Assembly: GCA_021770445.1 (NCBI GenBank)
Contig: JAETQY010000015.1
Coordinates: 20,287-84,286, forward strand
Length of the DNA stretch: 64,000 nt
Source of the DNA: Bacillota bacterium
Lineage (GTDB): Bacteria; Bacillota; Clostridia; Oscillospirales; Oscillospiraceae
Direction of reading: 5' to 3'
Made by a program: the position numbers and the translations under genes. This document shows positions 20,247-31,596 of the stretch, piece by piece. Positions within the stretch are counted from its first letter, which is position 1. Every line of letters starts with the position of its first letter. The notes under the pieces are model-generated. The model was not told the DNA's origin. It did no database searches and saw only the letters and a list, made by a program, of their open reading frames with translations.

Positions 20247-21386
20247 ATGTCACAGACGGAACAGCTCTCCCGCTGGCGGCTGATCTTGGGCTCTGAGACG
20301 GAGGAGTCCTTCTCTGGGATGGGGGGCAGCCCCCTGTCCCAGGAGGAGCTGCTCATGGACTCCGCCCTAGGGGCCATCTACGGCGGGCCGGGGGAGTCCT
20401 TCGGCGGCGGGTCCGGCGGGGGTGCGGGGAAGGGTCCCTCCTCCCCCCACATCTCCAAGTGGTTGGGTGACCTGCGCTCCCTCTTCGATCCGGAGATCGT
20501 GGCGGTGGTGCAGAACGACGCCATCGAACGCAAGGGTCTGAAGCAGCTCCTCCTGGAGCCTGAGCTGCTGGACACCCTGGAGCCCGACCTGAATTTGGCC
20601 TCCACCCTGCTGATGCTCAAGGACCAGATCCCCAAGAAGTCCAAGGAGTCGGCCCGGGCTTTTATCCGCAAGATCGTGGAGGAGATCAACAAGCTGCTGG
20701 AGAACGACGTGCGCCGGGCGGTGACGGCGGCCCTGAACCGCCGGGCCCACTCGCCCCTGCCCTCGGCGTCGGCGCTGGATTTCCCCTATACGATTCGGAG
20801 AAATTTGAAGAATTATAACAAAGAGTTGGACTCTATCATCCCGGAGCGGGTGTGGTTCTTCGACCGGGCCAGTCGGGTCAACCGATGGCACGTCATTCTG
20901 GACATCGACCAGAGCGGTTCCATGGGCCAATCCATCCTCTACTCCTCGGTGATGGCCTGCGTGCTGGCCTCCATGTCCGCCGTCCGCACCAGTGTGGTGG
21001 CCTTCGATACCCAGATTATGGACCTGACCCCCCTGTGCGCCGATCCGGTGGACCTGCTCTTCGGCTTTCAGATGGGGGGTGGCACCGACATCGCCAAGTC
21101 CATCGCCTACTGCCAGGAGCTGGTGGAGACCCCGGCCAGGACGCTGTTTTTCCTCATCTCCGACCTGGACGAGGGGGGCAACCGTGCGGGCCTGCTCCGC
21201 CGGCTGGAGGAGCTAAAGACCTCCGGTGTGACAGTGGTGGTCCTGCTGGCCATCGCCGACGGGGGCAAGCCCTACTACGACGCCCAGACCGCCCAGCGGG
21301 TGGCCGCTATGGACATCCCCTGCTTTGCCTGTGCCCCGGAGAAGCTGCCCGAGCTGCTGGAGCGGGCCCTGACCGGGAGACTATAG
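20247..21386 (+). CDS. vWA domain protein (CoxE-like)
   Basis: MIDAS-like LDIDQSGSMGQS, GGGTDIAKS, ISDLDEGG; last gene of the operon. Confidence 0.88.
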   Translation: MSQTEQLSRWRLILGSETEESFSGMGGSPLSQEELLMDSALGAIYGGPGESFGGGSGGGAGKGPSSPHISKWLGDLRSLFDPEIVAVVQNDAIERKGLKQLLLEPELLDTLEPDLNLASTLLMLKDQIPKKSKESARAFIRKIVEEINKLLENDVRRAVTAALNRRAHSPLPSASALDFPYTIRRNLKNYNKELDSIIPERVWFFDRASRVNRWHVILDIDQSGSMGQSILYSSVMACVLASMSAVRTSVVAFDTQIMDLTPLCADPVDLLFGFQMGGGTDIAKSIAYCQELVETPARTLFFLISDLDEGGNRAGLLRRLEELKTSGVTVVVLLAIADGGKPYYDAQTAQRVAAMDIPCFACAPEKLPELLERALTGRL

Positions 21387-21405
21387 AGGCCGATCCGGAG
21401 ACGTA

Positions 21406-21435
21406 AAAGCTCCCGCCTGAGAAGGCGGGAGCTTT
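21406..21435. terminator. Rho-independent terminator after the vWA gene
   Basis: AAAGCTCCCGCC-TGAGAA-GGCGGGAGCTTT. Confidence 0.8.
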
Positions 21436-21439
21436 GCGG

Positions 21440-21667
21440 TATCTGCGGGCCTTTTGGGCAGACCCCATTTTGGGACCGCTACAATAATCCGGATGTGTCC
21501 GCCGGCGGAACAGCCCGGGCTGTCCAGACTGACCGAGGTGAGCCGCCTGACGCTGGTAGTGCCGGCCAATGGCGTGGGTGGCCGCGCCGTTTACCGCCAG
21601 CATGGCCACCAGCGCCACCAGCACGGATATAGTGTTGTAAAAAAAGAGGTGCCGTCTGATTCTCACA
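21440..21667 (-). pseudogene. 5' remnant of a membrane protein gene, possibly sensor histidine kinase-like
   Basis: AGGAGGGG SD then GTG and VRIRRHLFFYNTISVLVALVAMLAVNGAATHAIGRHYQRQ (N-terminal TM segment), after which the frame loses protein-like character and hits a terminator. Confidence 0.4.
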
Positions 21668-21776
21668 AGGTTCCCCTCCTGATGATTCAAATGCACCTCT
21701 ATTGTAATCTTTAATTGTAAATAAATCAGCGTCCGATTATAAACATTTCAGAAATTTTATTCTATCCAGGGCAGGT

Positions 21777-23612
21777 TTAATCTCTCAGCAGCCAGGCGAA
21801 GCCGTTGGGCCACAGCTCAAGGGAGCGGATGCTGTCGTAATGGGTGTCGTACATCAGCTCGGTATAGGCGCCCTCCCGGTCCGCGCCGGACCAGACAAAC
21901 TGGTTGCTGAAATTGAACAGGCACACCAGCTCCCGCTCCCCCTTCCGGCGGCACAGGGCCAACACCCGGCTGTCTCCGCTGTCCTCCACCCATACGTCGG
22001 CATCGGCGTCGAAGCAGGGCTCCCCGGCCCGGAGCTTCTCCAGACGGCGCAGACCGTGGAACAGCTTGCCCTGGTAAGTGTTCGGGTTGTTCCGAAGTTG
22101 GGCCAGGTCCCACTGGAAGGCCCCCCGGTGGAGATACCGGCTGTCCTCCCGCTTGTCCGGGTCGTCGTGGTAGGTGTAGTCGTTGAAGCGACCCACCTCG
22201 TCCCCGCTGTAGATGACGGGGATGCCGCTCTGGGACAACATCCAGGCGTGGAGAGTCAGATCGCAGGAGACGGCCCGCTCCAGCTTGAAGGGGTCCCCCT
22301 CGAAGTCGGCGGCCTCCACCCCACACAGGGAGGCGGTGGTGCCGCACAGCCGGGCGTCCCCCAGGCGGGGGTCGTCGTTGTACAGCTCACCCCGGGCGGG
22401 GCTGCCTGGCCAGCGGCTGGTAAACCAGTCGTTGAGGTACTTCTTATGGGCCACCTCAAAGATATGGAACCGATCCTGGAGCCAGGGGTAGTCCAGCCCC
22501 CAGCCGATGTCGTCGTGACAGCGCAGGTAATTGAGGAACAGGAACTCCTTGGGCAGGGCGCACAGGGCCTCCATCTGATGCCGGAGCAGGGAGGCGTCCC
22601 CGACGGCCAGGGTGTGCCAGGTGGTGGCCATGGTGGTCACGTTGTAGAGCATGTGGCACTCGGGCTTCTCGGTGGTGCCGAAATAGGGGGCTACCTTGGC
22701 CGGCTCCATCACCACCTCTCCCAGCAGCAGAACGCCAGGACAGACGATCTGGCACACCATGCGCAGCATCCGGGCCAGGTTGTGGACCTGGGGTAGGTTG
22801 CGACAGCTGGTGCCCAGCTCCTTCCAGATGTAGGGGATGGCGTCCAGGCGGATGACATTGATCCCTCGGTTGGCCAGGAAAAGGAGGTTCTCCGTCATAT
22901 CGTGAAAGACCACCGGGTTGGCGTAGTTCAGGTCCCACTGGTAGGGGTAGAAGCTGGTCATTACGATCTGCCCATTGTCCAGCTGGGTAAAGCTGCCTGG
23001 GGCGGTGGTGGGGAATACCTGGGGGACGGTCTTTTCAAACTCCCGGGGGATGTCCCAGCTGTCGTAGAAGAAGTACCGCTCCCGGTAGCCCGGCTCGCCG
23101 GCCCGGGCCTTTTTCGCCCACGCATGGTCCTCGCTGGTGTGGTTCATGACAAAATCCAGGCACAGGTTGATCCCCTGTCTTCGGCAGGCGTCAGCCAGGG
23201 CCTCCAGGTCAGCCATGGTGCCCAGGTCGGGCCGGACGGAGCGGAAGTCAGAGACGGCGTAGCCTCCGTCGCTGCGGCCCCTGGGCGTATCCAGCAGGGG
23301 CATCAGGTGGAGGTAATTCACCCCGCACTCCTGAATATAGTCCAGCTTTTCCCTTACCCCCGCCAGGGTCCCGGCGAAGGCGTCCACGTAGAGCATCATC
23401 CCCAGGAGATCCCGGCGGCGGTACCACTCCAGATCGGCCTCCCGGCGGGCGTCCTGGTCCCGGAGGGGGCGTTTGCGCTCCTTCCAGCTGCGCTCCAGCA
23501 TGGCCAGGAAGCGGTCAAAGGCCGCCTCGTCGCGGTACAGCTCCATATAGAGCCATTTGAGTTCGTCGTAATGCTGTGAAAGACGCTGGTCAAATTTGGC
23601 CTGCTTCATCAT
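21777..23612 (-). CDS. GH13 alpha-amylase family, amylosucrase-like
   Basis: LDFVMNHTSEDHAWA, NVIRLDAIPYIWKELGT, LLLGEVVMEP, LRCHDDIGW GH13 motifs. Confidence 0.9.
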   Translation of the reverse strand: MMKQAKFDQRLSQHYDELKWLYMELYRDEAAFDRFLAMLERSWKERKRPLRDQDARREADLEWYRRRDLLGMMLYVDAFAGTLAGVREKLDYIQECGVNYLHLMPLLDTPRGRSDGGYAVSDFRSVRPDLGTMADLEALADACRRQGINLCLDFVMNHTSEDHAWAKKARAGEPGYRERYFFYDSWDIPREFEKTVPQVFPTTAPGSFTQLDNGQIVMTSFYPYQWDLNYANPVVFHDMTENLLFLANRGINVIRLDAIPYIWKELGTSCRNLPQVHNLARMLRMVCQIVCPGVLLLGEVVMEPAKVAPYFGTTEKPECHMLYNVTTMATTWHTLAVGDASLLRHQMEALCALPKEFLFLNYLRCHDDIGWGLDYPWLQDRFHIFEVAHKKYLNDWFTSRWPGSPARGELYNDDPRLGDARLCGTTASLCGVEAADFEGDPFKLERAVSCDLTLHAWMLSQSGIPVIYSGDEVGRFNDYTYHDDPDKREDSRYLHRGAFQWDLAQLRNNPNTYQGKLFHGLRRLEKLRAGEPCFDADADVWVEDSGDSRVLALCRRKGERELVCLFNFSNQFVWSGADREGAYTELMYDTHYDSIRSLELWPNGFAWLLRD

Positions 23613-23721
23613 AACACCCCTCCTGCTCATCTCTACCCCTATCCTATCAGACTTGAACCGTCTTGTCCAGTATCTTGCGGCAAGATCTGGGGGGCAGGAC
23701 GGGGAGGAGCGGGAGAGGACA

Positions 23722-23760
23722 AAAAACAGCGGGAACCGGCCACCGGTTCCCGCTGTTTTT
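23722..23760. terminator. Rho-independent terminator (18-bp perfect stem)
   Basis: AAAAACAGCGGGAACCGG-CCA-CCGGTTCCCGCTGTTTTT. Confidence 0.85.
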
Positions 23761-23782
23761 TTGCGTGGAATTATGTCTGCTG

Positions 23783-24217
23783 TCAGTCCGCCTTGCAGCG
23801 CTTTTGCAGGGCAGCAAACAGCTTGTTCTGGACGGGGAGACGGCGGCGGCGGGGGTAGGTGCTCCCGTAGGCGCGGCACAGGGGCTCGGCCTGGGCGGCG
23901 TCCAGCAGCCCGATCAGCTCCAGGGTGAGGCCGTGGACCGCCATCAGCATCCAGTCCACCGCGGGCTCCGCCTGGAATCGGGCGGGCGCCGTGAAATAGA
24001 TGTAGTTTAGCACCTGGCCCACCTCCTCCGGAGAGGGGGACTGGCCGACGAAATCTCGGAGCAGCTGCTCCAGGTCCTGAGCAAATTTGTCGTGACAGGG
24101 GTAGCTCTGGGGGCCACCCCCCAGGCCAAAGGCCCCCTCCAGGGGCTTGCGGCCCTGTTCCAGGCGGCGAAACTCGCTCAGATATCCCTCATAGAGTGCC
24201 TCAAGTTTGTCCAGCAT
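23783..24217 (-). CDS. Hypothetical 144-aa protein
   Basis: ORF immediately downstream of the sugar isomerase, stop/start adjacent. Confidence 0.65.
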   Translation of the reverse strand: MLDKLEALYEGYLSEFRRLEQGRKPLEGAFGLGGGPQSYPCHDKFAQDLEQLLRDFVGQSPSPEEVGQVLNYIYFTAPARFQAEPAVDWMLMAVHGLTLELIGLLDAAQAEPLCRAYGSTYPRRRRLPVQNKLFAALQKRCKAD

Positions 24218-25704
24218 CAGGCGAAGGGGTTCTCGGTGGGATAGGGCAGAGCCTTGGGCTGGTTGTAGGCGATATCCTGGATCCCCAGGAACTTGAACAC
24301 CTCAAACAGGGCCTTGCCGTAGTGGCCGAAGGCCACCGCCCCGTGGTGGGGATAGCGCTTCTGGATGAGGACGTGGCGGTAGAACCGGCCCATCTCGGGG
24401 ATAGCGAACACGCCGATACCGCCGAAGGAGCGGGTTTTCACCGGCAGCACCTCGCCCTGGGCGATGTAGGCCCGGAGAACCCCCTCGCTGTCGCACTGGA
24501 GGCGGTAGAAGGTGATGTCGCTGGGGGCGATGTCCCCCTCCAGGGTGCCCCGGGTGAAGTCGGGCTCGGAGTCCTTGGGCTCCAGCAGCCGGTGCTGGAT
24601 GAGCTGGTACTTCACGGCCCGGTCGGCGCACAGCTTGCAGGAGGGGGTGTTGCCGCAGTGGAAGCCCATGAAGGTGTCGGTGAGCTGGTAGTCGAACTTG
24701 CCCTTGATGTCCTCCTCGTAGAGGGAGGCGGGGACGGAGTTGTTGATGTCCAGCAGGGTGACGGTGTCGCCGGAGACGCACATGCCGATGTACTCGCTCA
24801 AAGCGCCGTAGATATCCACCTCGCAGGAGACGGGGATGCCCCGGCTCACCAGGCGGGAGTTGACGTAGCAGGGCTCGAAGCCGAAGGCCTCGGGGAAGGC
24901 GGGCCAGCACTTGTCGGCGAAGGCCACATACTGCCGGGCGCCCTTGTGGGCCTCGGCCCAGTCCAGCAGGGTGAGCTCCAGCTGAGCCATCCGCTCGTTC
25001 ATCTCGGGGTAGTAGCAGCCCTCGCCCATCTCCTTGGCCATGTCTGCGCACACCTCGGGGATGCGGGGGTCGTTGGCGTGGGCCTTGTAGGCCACCAGCA
25101 GGTCCAGCTCGGAGTTCTCCTCCACCTCCACGCCGATCTCATACAGGCCCTTGATGGGAGCGTTGCAGGCGAAGAAGTCCTGGGGCCGGGGGCCGAAGGT
25201 GATGATCTTCAGCTGGCTGAGGCCGATGAGGGCGCAGGCGATGGGCTTGAACTCGCCGATCATTTTGGCGATGTCGGCGGCGGTGCCCACGGGGTACTCG
25301 GGGATAAAGGCCTTGAGGTGGCGCATCCCTAAGTTGTAGGAGCAGTTGAGCATCCCGCAGTAGGCGTCACCCCGGCCGTTGATCAGGTCGCCGTCCCCCT
25401 CGGCGGCGGCCACGTACATGCAGGGGCCGTCGAAGTTCTTGGCGATGAGGGTCTCGGGGGTCTCAGGGCCGAAGTTGCCCAGGAAGACCACCAGGGCGTT
25501 GCAGCCGGCGGTTTTTACTTCCTCGACGGCCTTGAGCATGTCCTTCTCGTTCTCCACGGTGGTCCTGCACTCGTAGACGTCCAGTCCGTTCTTGCCGCAC
25601 TCGGAGACGATGGCGGAGCGGCGGCGCTCAGACAGGTCGATGATGAAGCAGTCACGGGAGACGGCGATGATGCCCAGTTTTACTTCGGGGATGTTGGAAA
25701 GCAT
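24217..25704 (-). CDS. L-fucose/L-arabinose isomerase family protein
   Basis: Length, VVFLGNFGPETPETL and overall isomerase-like sequence, clustered with xylulokinase and a sugar ABC transporter; start at 25704 with AGGAGG upstream. Confidence 0.8.
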   Translation of the reverse strand: MLSNIPEVKLGIIAVSRDCFIIDLSERRRSAIVSECGKNGLDVYECRTTVENEKDMLKAVEEVKTAGCNALVVFLGNFGPETPETLIAKNFDGPCMYVAAAEGDGDLINGRGDAYCGMLNCSYNLGMRHLKAFIPEYPVGTAADIAKMIGEFKPIACALIGLSQLKIITFGPRPQDFFACNAPIKGLYEIGVEVEENSELDLLVAYKAHANDPRIPEVCADMAKEMGEGCYYPEMNERMAQLELTLLDWAEAHKGARQYVAFADKCWPAFPEAFGFEPCYVNSRLVSRGIPVSCEVDIYGALSEYIGMCVSGDTVTLLDINNSVPASLYEEDIKGKFDYQLTDTFMGFHCGNTPSCKLCADRAVKYQLIQHRLLEPKDSEPDFTRGTLEGDIAPSDITFYRLQCDSEGVLRAYIAQGEVLPVKTRSFGGIGVFAIPEMGRFYRHVLIQKRYPHHGAVAFGHYGKALFEVFKFLGIQDIAYNQPKALPYPTENPFA

Positions 25705-25738
25705 AAATACTCCTCCTTGTTTTGGTAATTGTATTGTC

Positions 25739-26374
25739 TCAAATTTCGCCGGCAATGTCAATATTGACCCCCCGGAGACCGATGTGGGCCCCTTGCGCGG
25801 CCTCGGTGGACTCGGGGTGGGCCAGCAGCCACTTGTTCCGGGCGGTGAGCCACTTGTCCTCCTCGTTCAGGGGCGCGGCGCCGGGGGCGGCGGTGTTAGT
25901 GCCCCGGGGCAGGACCACGGCCACCCGGAAGCCTTCCCCCTCGTCCACGTGGCAGGGGGCGTAGTGCAGGGTAGTGGCGTAGACCTCCACCGCCACACCG
26001 GCGGGGACCCGGAAGGCCTTCACCCTGGCGGTGTCCAGCACGCCGTCCACAATTTCGTCCTGGCGTGCCAGCAGGAGGATAAAATCACCAGTGCCGATGT
26101 TCACCTCGCTGTCCCGGTGGTACTCCAGGCAGTTGAGCTTGGTGTTGCGGCCCCAGCACATGCCCAGCTGGACGGGCATCCCGCCGTAGGCGTTGTTCTG
26201 GAGCTGGCCGTAGGTGCAGGTGGCCTCCAGCACGGGGATGCTGGGCTCGTAGGCCACCCCCGCCTGGGGCAGGGGGATGGTCTCCATGGCGTTCAGCAGG
26301 CAGGAGACATCGTAGCCCTCTAGCACCTTGCCGTAAGGGATAAACTCGGGGTCGCGGATGGAATAGATTTTCAT
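25739..26374 (-). CDS. DUF4867-like protein (cupin-like)
   Basis: MKIYSIRDPEFIPYGKVLEGYD...YGGMPVQLGMCWGRNTKLNCLEYHRDSEVNIG. Confidence 0.7.
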   Translation of the reverse strand: MKIYSIRDPEFIPYGKVLEGYDVSCLLNAMETIPLPQAGVAYEPSIPVLEATCTYGQLQNNAYGGMPVQLGMCWGRNTKLNCLEYHRDSEVNIGTGDFILLLARQDEIVDGVLDTARVKAFRVPAGVAVEVYATTLHYAPCHVDEGEGFRVAVVLPRGTNTAAPGAAPLNEEDKWLTARNKWLLAHPESTEAAQGAHIGLRGVNIDIAGEI

Positions 26375-27033
26375 GGTGTGTCACCTCTTATTTTGTTCAG
26401 GCAGAAATCGCACAGCCTTCCACTGAGGGGGAGAAAGACCTGGGCGCAGGGGCCCACCAGCCCGGCGCACACCAGGGTACCCAGCCCCACCACGCCCCCC
26501 AGCAGCCAGCCGGACAGGGCGAAAAGGACGTCCACCGCCACCCGGACGGGGCCGAAGGGCTTTCCCGTCCTGTCGCTGAGCACCACCGCCACCAGGTCGT
26601 TGGGGCCGGTGCCCGCCTCGGAGCGGATGACCACCGTCATGCCGAAGGCCAGGATGACGCACCCGGCCACCAGGGCCAGCAGCCGCCAAGGGAGGGCCAG
26701 GTCGTCGGGGAACAGGGGGGAGAGAGGGATGGTCCACAGGTCGATGATGGGGCCGCCCAGGGCCATGCACAGCAGCGTCCCGATGCGGACGTAGCTACGG
26801 GCCACAGCCAGCAGCACCAGCACGATGAGCAGGCACACCAGCAGATGGACCCGGCCGTGGGTCATCCACCCGGGCCAGGGAAGGGAGCGGTAAAGCCCCT
26901 GGACCAGCACGTTGAAGGGGTCGGAGCCCAGGTCAGACTCCAGGAACAGGGTGACCCCCAGGTGGGCGACGGTGAGCCCGGCCAGCAGCAGGACCACCCG
27001 GACGGCCAGCTCAGGCCAGCGTGTCTGTCTCAT
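26371..27033 (-). CDS. YczE/YitT-like membrane protein
   Basis: Hydrophobic, ESDLGSDPFNVLVQGLYR and RSEAGTGPNDLVAVVLS motifs. Confidence 0.75.
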   Translation of the reverse strand: MRQTRWPELAVRVVLLLAGLTVAHLGVTLFLESDLGSDPFNVLVQGLYRSLPWPGWMTHGRVHLLVCLLIVLVLLAVARSYVRIGTLLCMALGGPIIDLWTIPLSPLFPDDLALPWRLLALVAGCVILAFGMTVVIRSEAGTGPNDLVAVVLSDRTGKPFGPVRVAVDVLFALSGWLLGGVVGLGTLVCAGLVGPCAQVFLPLSGRLCDFCLNKIRGDTP

Positions 27034-27332
27034 GGCCCCTCCTCCTGCTCCCGACGCAGCTCTTCCTCCTCCTCGGGGGTGAGCTCTGCCGCCCTCCGGT
27101 CGGACAGGTACTGCCTCCAGGTATAGAACCCGAAGGCCAGGGCGGCCGCCGCAAAGAGGCCGCCGGCCAAATAGCCCAGGACAGGGGAGAAAGTGGGGTC
27201 GTGGCCGGCGCCAGTAATCAGCTTCCAGCCCAGATAGAGCAGGTAGGCCGACACAAGGCCGCGCAACAGTGCCCGGGTGTCCGCCCGGTTCTTCCGGACT
27301 ACATGGTAGTGCTTTTTCTCCATGGAGCTCAC
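27030..27332 (-). CDS. Small membrane protein, unknown function
   Basis: 100-aa ORF with two TM segments, overlapping neighbours by 4 bp. Confidence 0.65.
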   Translation of the reverse strand: MSSMEKKHYHVVRKNRADTRALLRGLVSAYLLYLGWKLITGAGHDPTFSPVLGYLAGGLFAAAALAFGFYTWRQYLSDRRAAELTPEEEEELRREQEEGP

Positions 27333-28807
27333 CGGTTCAGCTGGGCAAACAGCTCCCGCATGGCGGGGTAGATCTTCCGGAACTGCTGATAGCGCGCCTC
27401 ATACCGGGCGGCCAGCTCGGGGTCGGGGGAGACGGTTTCGGCGGTATGGACCAGCTTGGCGCAGGCGTCCGCCACAGAGGGGTACAGCCCACAGGCCACC
27501 ATGGCCAGCATCGCCCCACCCATGCCGGGGCCCTGCTCCGACTCGGGGATCTCCAGCTGTATGTTCAGCACATTGGCCATCATGGCCTTCCACAGGGGGC
27601 TCTTGGCTCCGCCGCCGCAGATCTTACTGCGTTCAATGTGGATGCCCAGGGCCTTGGCTACCTCGAAGCTGTCCCGGATGGCAAAGGCCACCCCCTCCAG
27701 CACCGCCTGGGTCAGGTCGGACCGGCTGGTGTCCATGGTCAGGCCGGTGAAGGTGCCCCGGGCGTCGGTGTCGTTGATGGGGGAGCGCTCCCCCATGAGG
27801 TAGGGCAGGAAGTAGACGTGGTTGTTCCCCAGCTTGTCGGGGGTGATGTCCTTCTGTTCCCCAGCGTAGTCGGCGGTCTTGAAGATGTCCTCCATCAGCC
27901 ACTTGTTGCAGCTGGCGGCGGAGAGCATGCAGCCCATGAGATGGTAGTGGCCGTCGGCGTGGGCGAAGGCGTGGAGGGCGTTGTGGGGGTCCACCCCGAA
28001 TCGCTCGCTGGAGATGAACACGGTGCCCGAGGTGCCCAGGGAGATGTTGCAGGCCCCCTCGCCCACGGTTCCGGTGCCCACGGCGGCTGCGGCGTTGTCC
28101 CCCGCCCCGGCGCAGACGACGACACTCTCGGGCAGGCCCAGCTCCTTGGCAATTTCGGGCCTGAGGGTGCCTACCTTCTCGTAGCTCTCAAAGAGCCTGG
28201 GCATCTGCTCCTCCGTAATGCCGCAGATGTCCAGCATCTCCTTGGACCAGCACTTGTGCTCCACGTCCAGCAGCAGCATCCCGGAGGCATCGGAGTAGTC
28301 GGTGCAGTGGACGCCGGTGAGGATGTAGTTGATATAGTCCTTGGGGAGCATGATCTTTGCAATTCTGGCGAAGAGGTCAGGCTCGTTTTCCCGCATCCAC
28401 AAAATCTTGGGGGCGGTGAAGCCGGCGAAGGCGATGTTGGCGGTGAGCTTGGACAACTTCTCCTTGCCCACCACGCCATTGAGGTAGTCCACCTGCCTGG
28501 CGGTGCGGCCGTCGTTCCACAGGATGGCGGGGCGGATGACGTTGTCGTCCCTGTCCAGTACCACCAGCCCGTGCATCTGGCCTCCGGCGCCGATGCCCGC
28601 CACTTGGGAGGCGTCGAAGCCGCGCAGCAGCTCCGGGACGCCCTCCAGGACCGCCTTTTTCCAGTCCTCCGGGGCCTGCTGGCTCCAGCCGGGCTGGGGG
28701 AACTCCAGGGGGTACTCCCTGGAGACAATATTTTGGATGGCCCCCTCCCCGTCCATCAGCAGCAGCTTGACGGCGGAGGTGCCCAGGTCGATTCCGATAT
28801 ATAACAT
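27329..28807 (-). CDS. xylB: Xylulokinase (FGGY family)
   Basis: MLYIGIDLGTSAVKLLLMDGEG, GWSQQAPEDWKKA, ACNISLGTSGTVF, ICGGGAKSPLWKAM; start at 28807. Confidence 0.9.
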   Translation of the reverse strand: MLYIGIDLGTSAVKLLLMDGEGAIQNIVSREYPLEFPQPGWSQQAPEDWKKAVLEGVPELLRGFDASQVAGIGAGGQMHGLVVLDRDDNVIRPAILWNDGRTARQVDYLNGVVGKEKLSKLTANIAFAGFTAPKILWMRENEPDLFARIAKIMLPKDYINYILTGVHCTDYSDASGMLLLDVEHKCWSKEMLDICGITEEQMPRLFESYEKVGTLRPEIAKELGLPESVVVCAGAGDNAAAAVGTGTVGEGACNISLGTSGTVFISSERFGVDPHNALHAFAHADGHYHLMGCMLSAASCNKWLMEDIFKTADYAGEQKDITPDKLGNNHVYFLPYLMGERSPINDTDARGTFTGLTMDTSRSDLTQAVLEGVAFAIRDSFEVAKALGIHIERSKICGGGAKSPLWKAMMANVLNIQLEIPESEQGPGMGGAMLAMVACGLYPSVADACAKLVHTAETVSPDPELAARYEARYQQFRKIYPAMRELFAQLNR

Positions 28808-28818
28808 AGGCCTACCTC

Positions 28819-30000
28819 TTATTTCGCTCCGGACTTCCGGCTGGTGACCACGTCGAAGATGACGGCCAGCAGCAGGACGCCGCCCTTGATGACGTACTGC
28901 CAGGCGTCGCCCAGGCCCATGATGGACATGCCCATGTTGATGACGCCCAGCAGCAGAGCGCCGATGACCACACCGCCCACGGTGCCGCTGCCGCCGTAGG
29001 CGGAGGCGCCGCCGATGAAGCAGGAGCCGATGGCGTCCATCTCGAAGGAGGTGCCGGTGGAGCCGTTGACGGAGCCCACACGGGAGGCGCACAGCAGGCC
29101 GCACAGGCCGGCCAGCAGGCCCATATTGGCGTAGGCGATGAAGTAAATCTTGTCGGTGTTGATGCCGGAGAGCTTGGTGGCCTTCTCGTTGCCGCCCACG
29201 GCGTAGAAGTAGCGGCCGAAGGCGGTCTTGGCGGTGATGAAGTTATAGATGAGGCAGATGGCCAGCACCCACACCAGCATGACAGAGATGCCCCGGTACT
29301 GGCTGAGCTGCCAGCAGTACCAGAGAATCAGGGCGGCGATGAGGCCGGCCTTGACAAAGTCGCCCAGGGCGCTGTTCTGGCGGTAGCCCTTCCTGGCCCG
29401 GTCCCGGCGGTTCTTCACGGTGCTGAGGATTACCCAGGCCGCGGCGGCCACGCCCACAATGATGGGGGAGAGCTTGATCTTACCGTCGTCCAGGCCGGGG
29501 ATCTTGATGTAAGCAGTGAAGATGTTCAGGAAGGTGGGGTCCTGGATGGCCACGGTCTTGCTGTTCAGGACCAGACGGCCGATGCCGCGGAAGATGAACA
29601 TGCCGCCCAGTGTGGTGATGAAGGGGGGGATGCGGACATAGCCGATCCAGTAGCCCTGCCACACGCCCACCAGCAGGCCTACCAACAGGCACAGCAGGAT
29701 GACGGGGATGGCGGGCAGGTGCATGTTGGAGATCATGACGGCGGCCAGGCCGCCCACCACGCAGACCACGGAGCCTACAGACAGGTCGATGTTGCCGCCG
29801 GTGAGGATACACAGCAACATGCCGCAGGCCATGACCAGCACGTAGCCGTTTTGGAGCATCAGGTTGGTCATGTTCTGGGGAGACAGCAGGGTTCTATTGG
29901 TCAGCGCCGCGAACAGGATGAAGACTACCGCCAGGGCGATCACCATGGCATATTTGGTCAAAAATTTTACCAGATTAAATTTTTGTTTCGTTTCGGTCAT
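28819..30000 (-). CDS. Monosaccharide ABC transporter permease (XylH/MmsB-like)
   Basis: CILTGGNIDLSVGSVV, GGNEKATKLSGI, GGASAYGGSGTVGG. Confidence 0.9.
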   Translation of the reverse strand: MTETKQKFNLVKFLTKYAMVIALAVVFILFAALTNRTLLSPQNMTNLMLQNGYVLVMACGMLLCILTGGNIDLSVGSVVCVVGGLAAVMISNMHLPAIPVILLCLLVGLLVGVWQGYWIGYVRIPPFITTLGGMFIFRGIGRLVLNSKTVAIQDPTFLNIFTAYIKIPGLDDGKIKLSPIIVGVAAAAWVILSTVKNRRDRARKGYRQNSALGDFVKAGLIAALILWYCWQLSQYRGISVMLVWVLAICLIYNFITAKTAFGRYFYAVGGNEKATKLSGINTDKIYFIAYANMGLLAGLCGLLCASRVGSVNGSTGTSFEMDAIGSCFIGGASAYGGSGTVGGVVIGALLLGVINMGMSIMGLGDAWQYVIKGGVLLLAVIFDVVTSRKSGAK

Positions 30001-30017
30001 TATTTATACCTCCCTTA

Positions 30018-31559
<1,542 letters not shown>

Positions 31560-31596
31560 GCGGTGTTCCTCCTCTCTGTGGTTCTCCTAAAAATAA

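Noticed and set aside
27269-28804. 511-aa plus-strand ORF
   Set aside because: Antisense to xylulokinase
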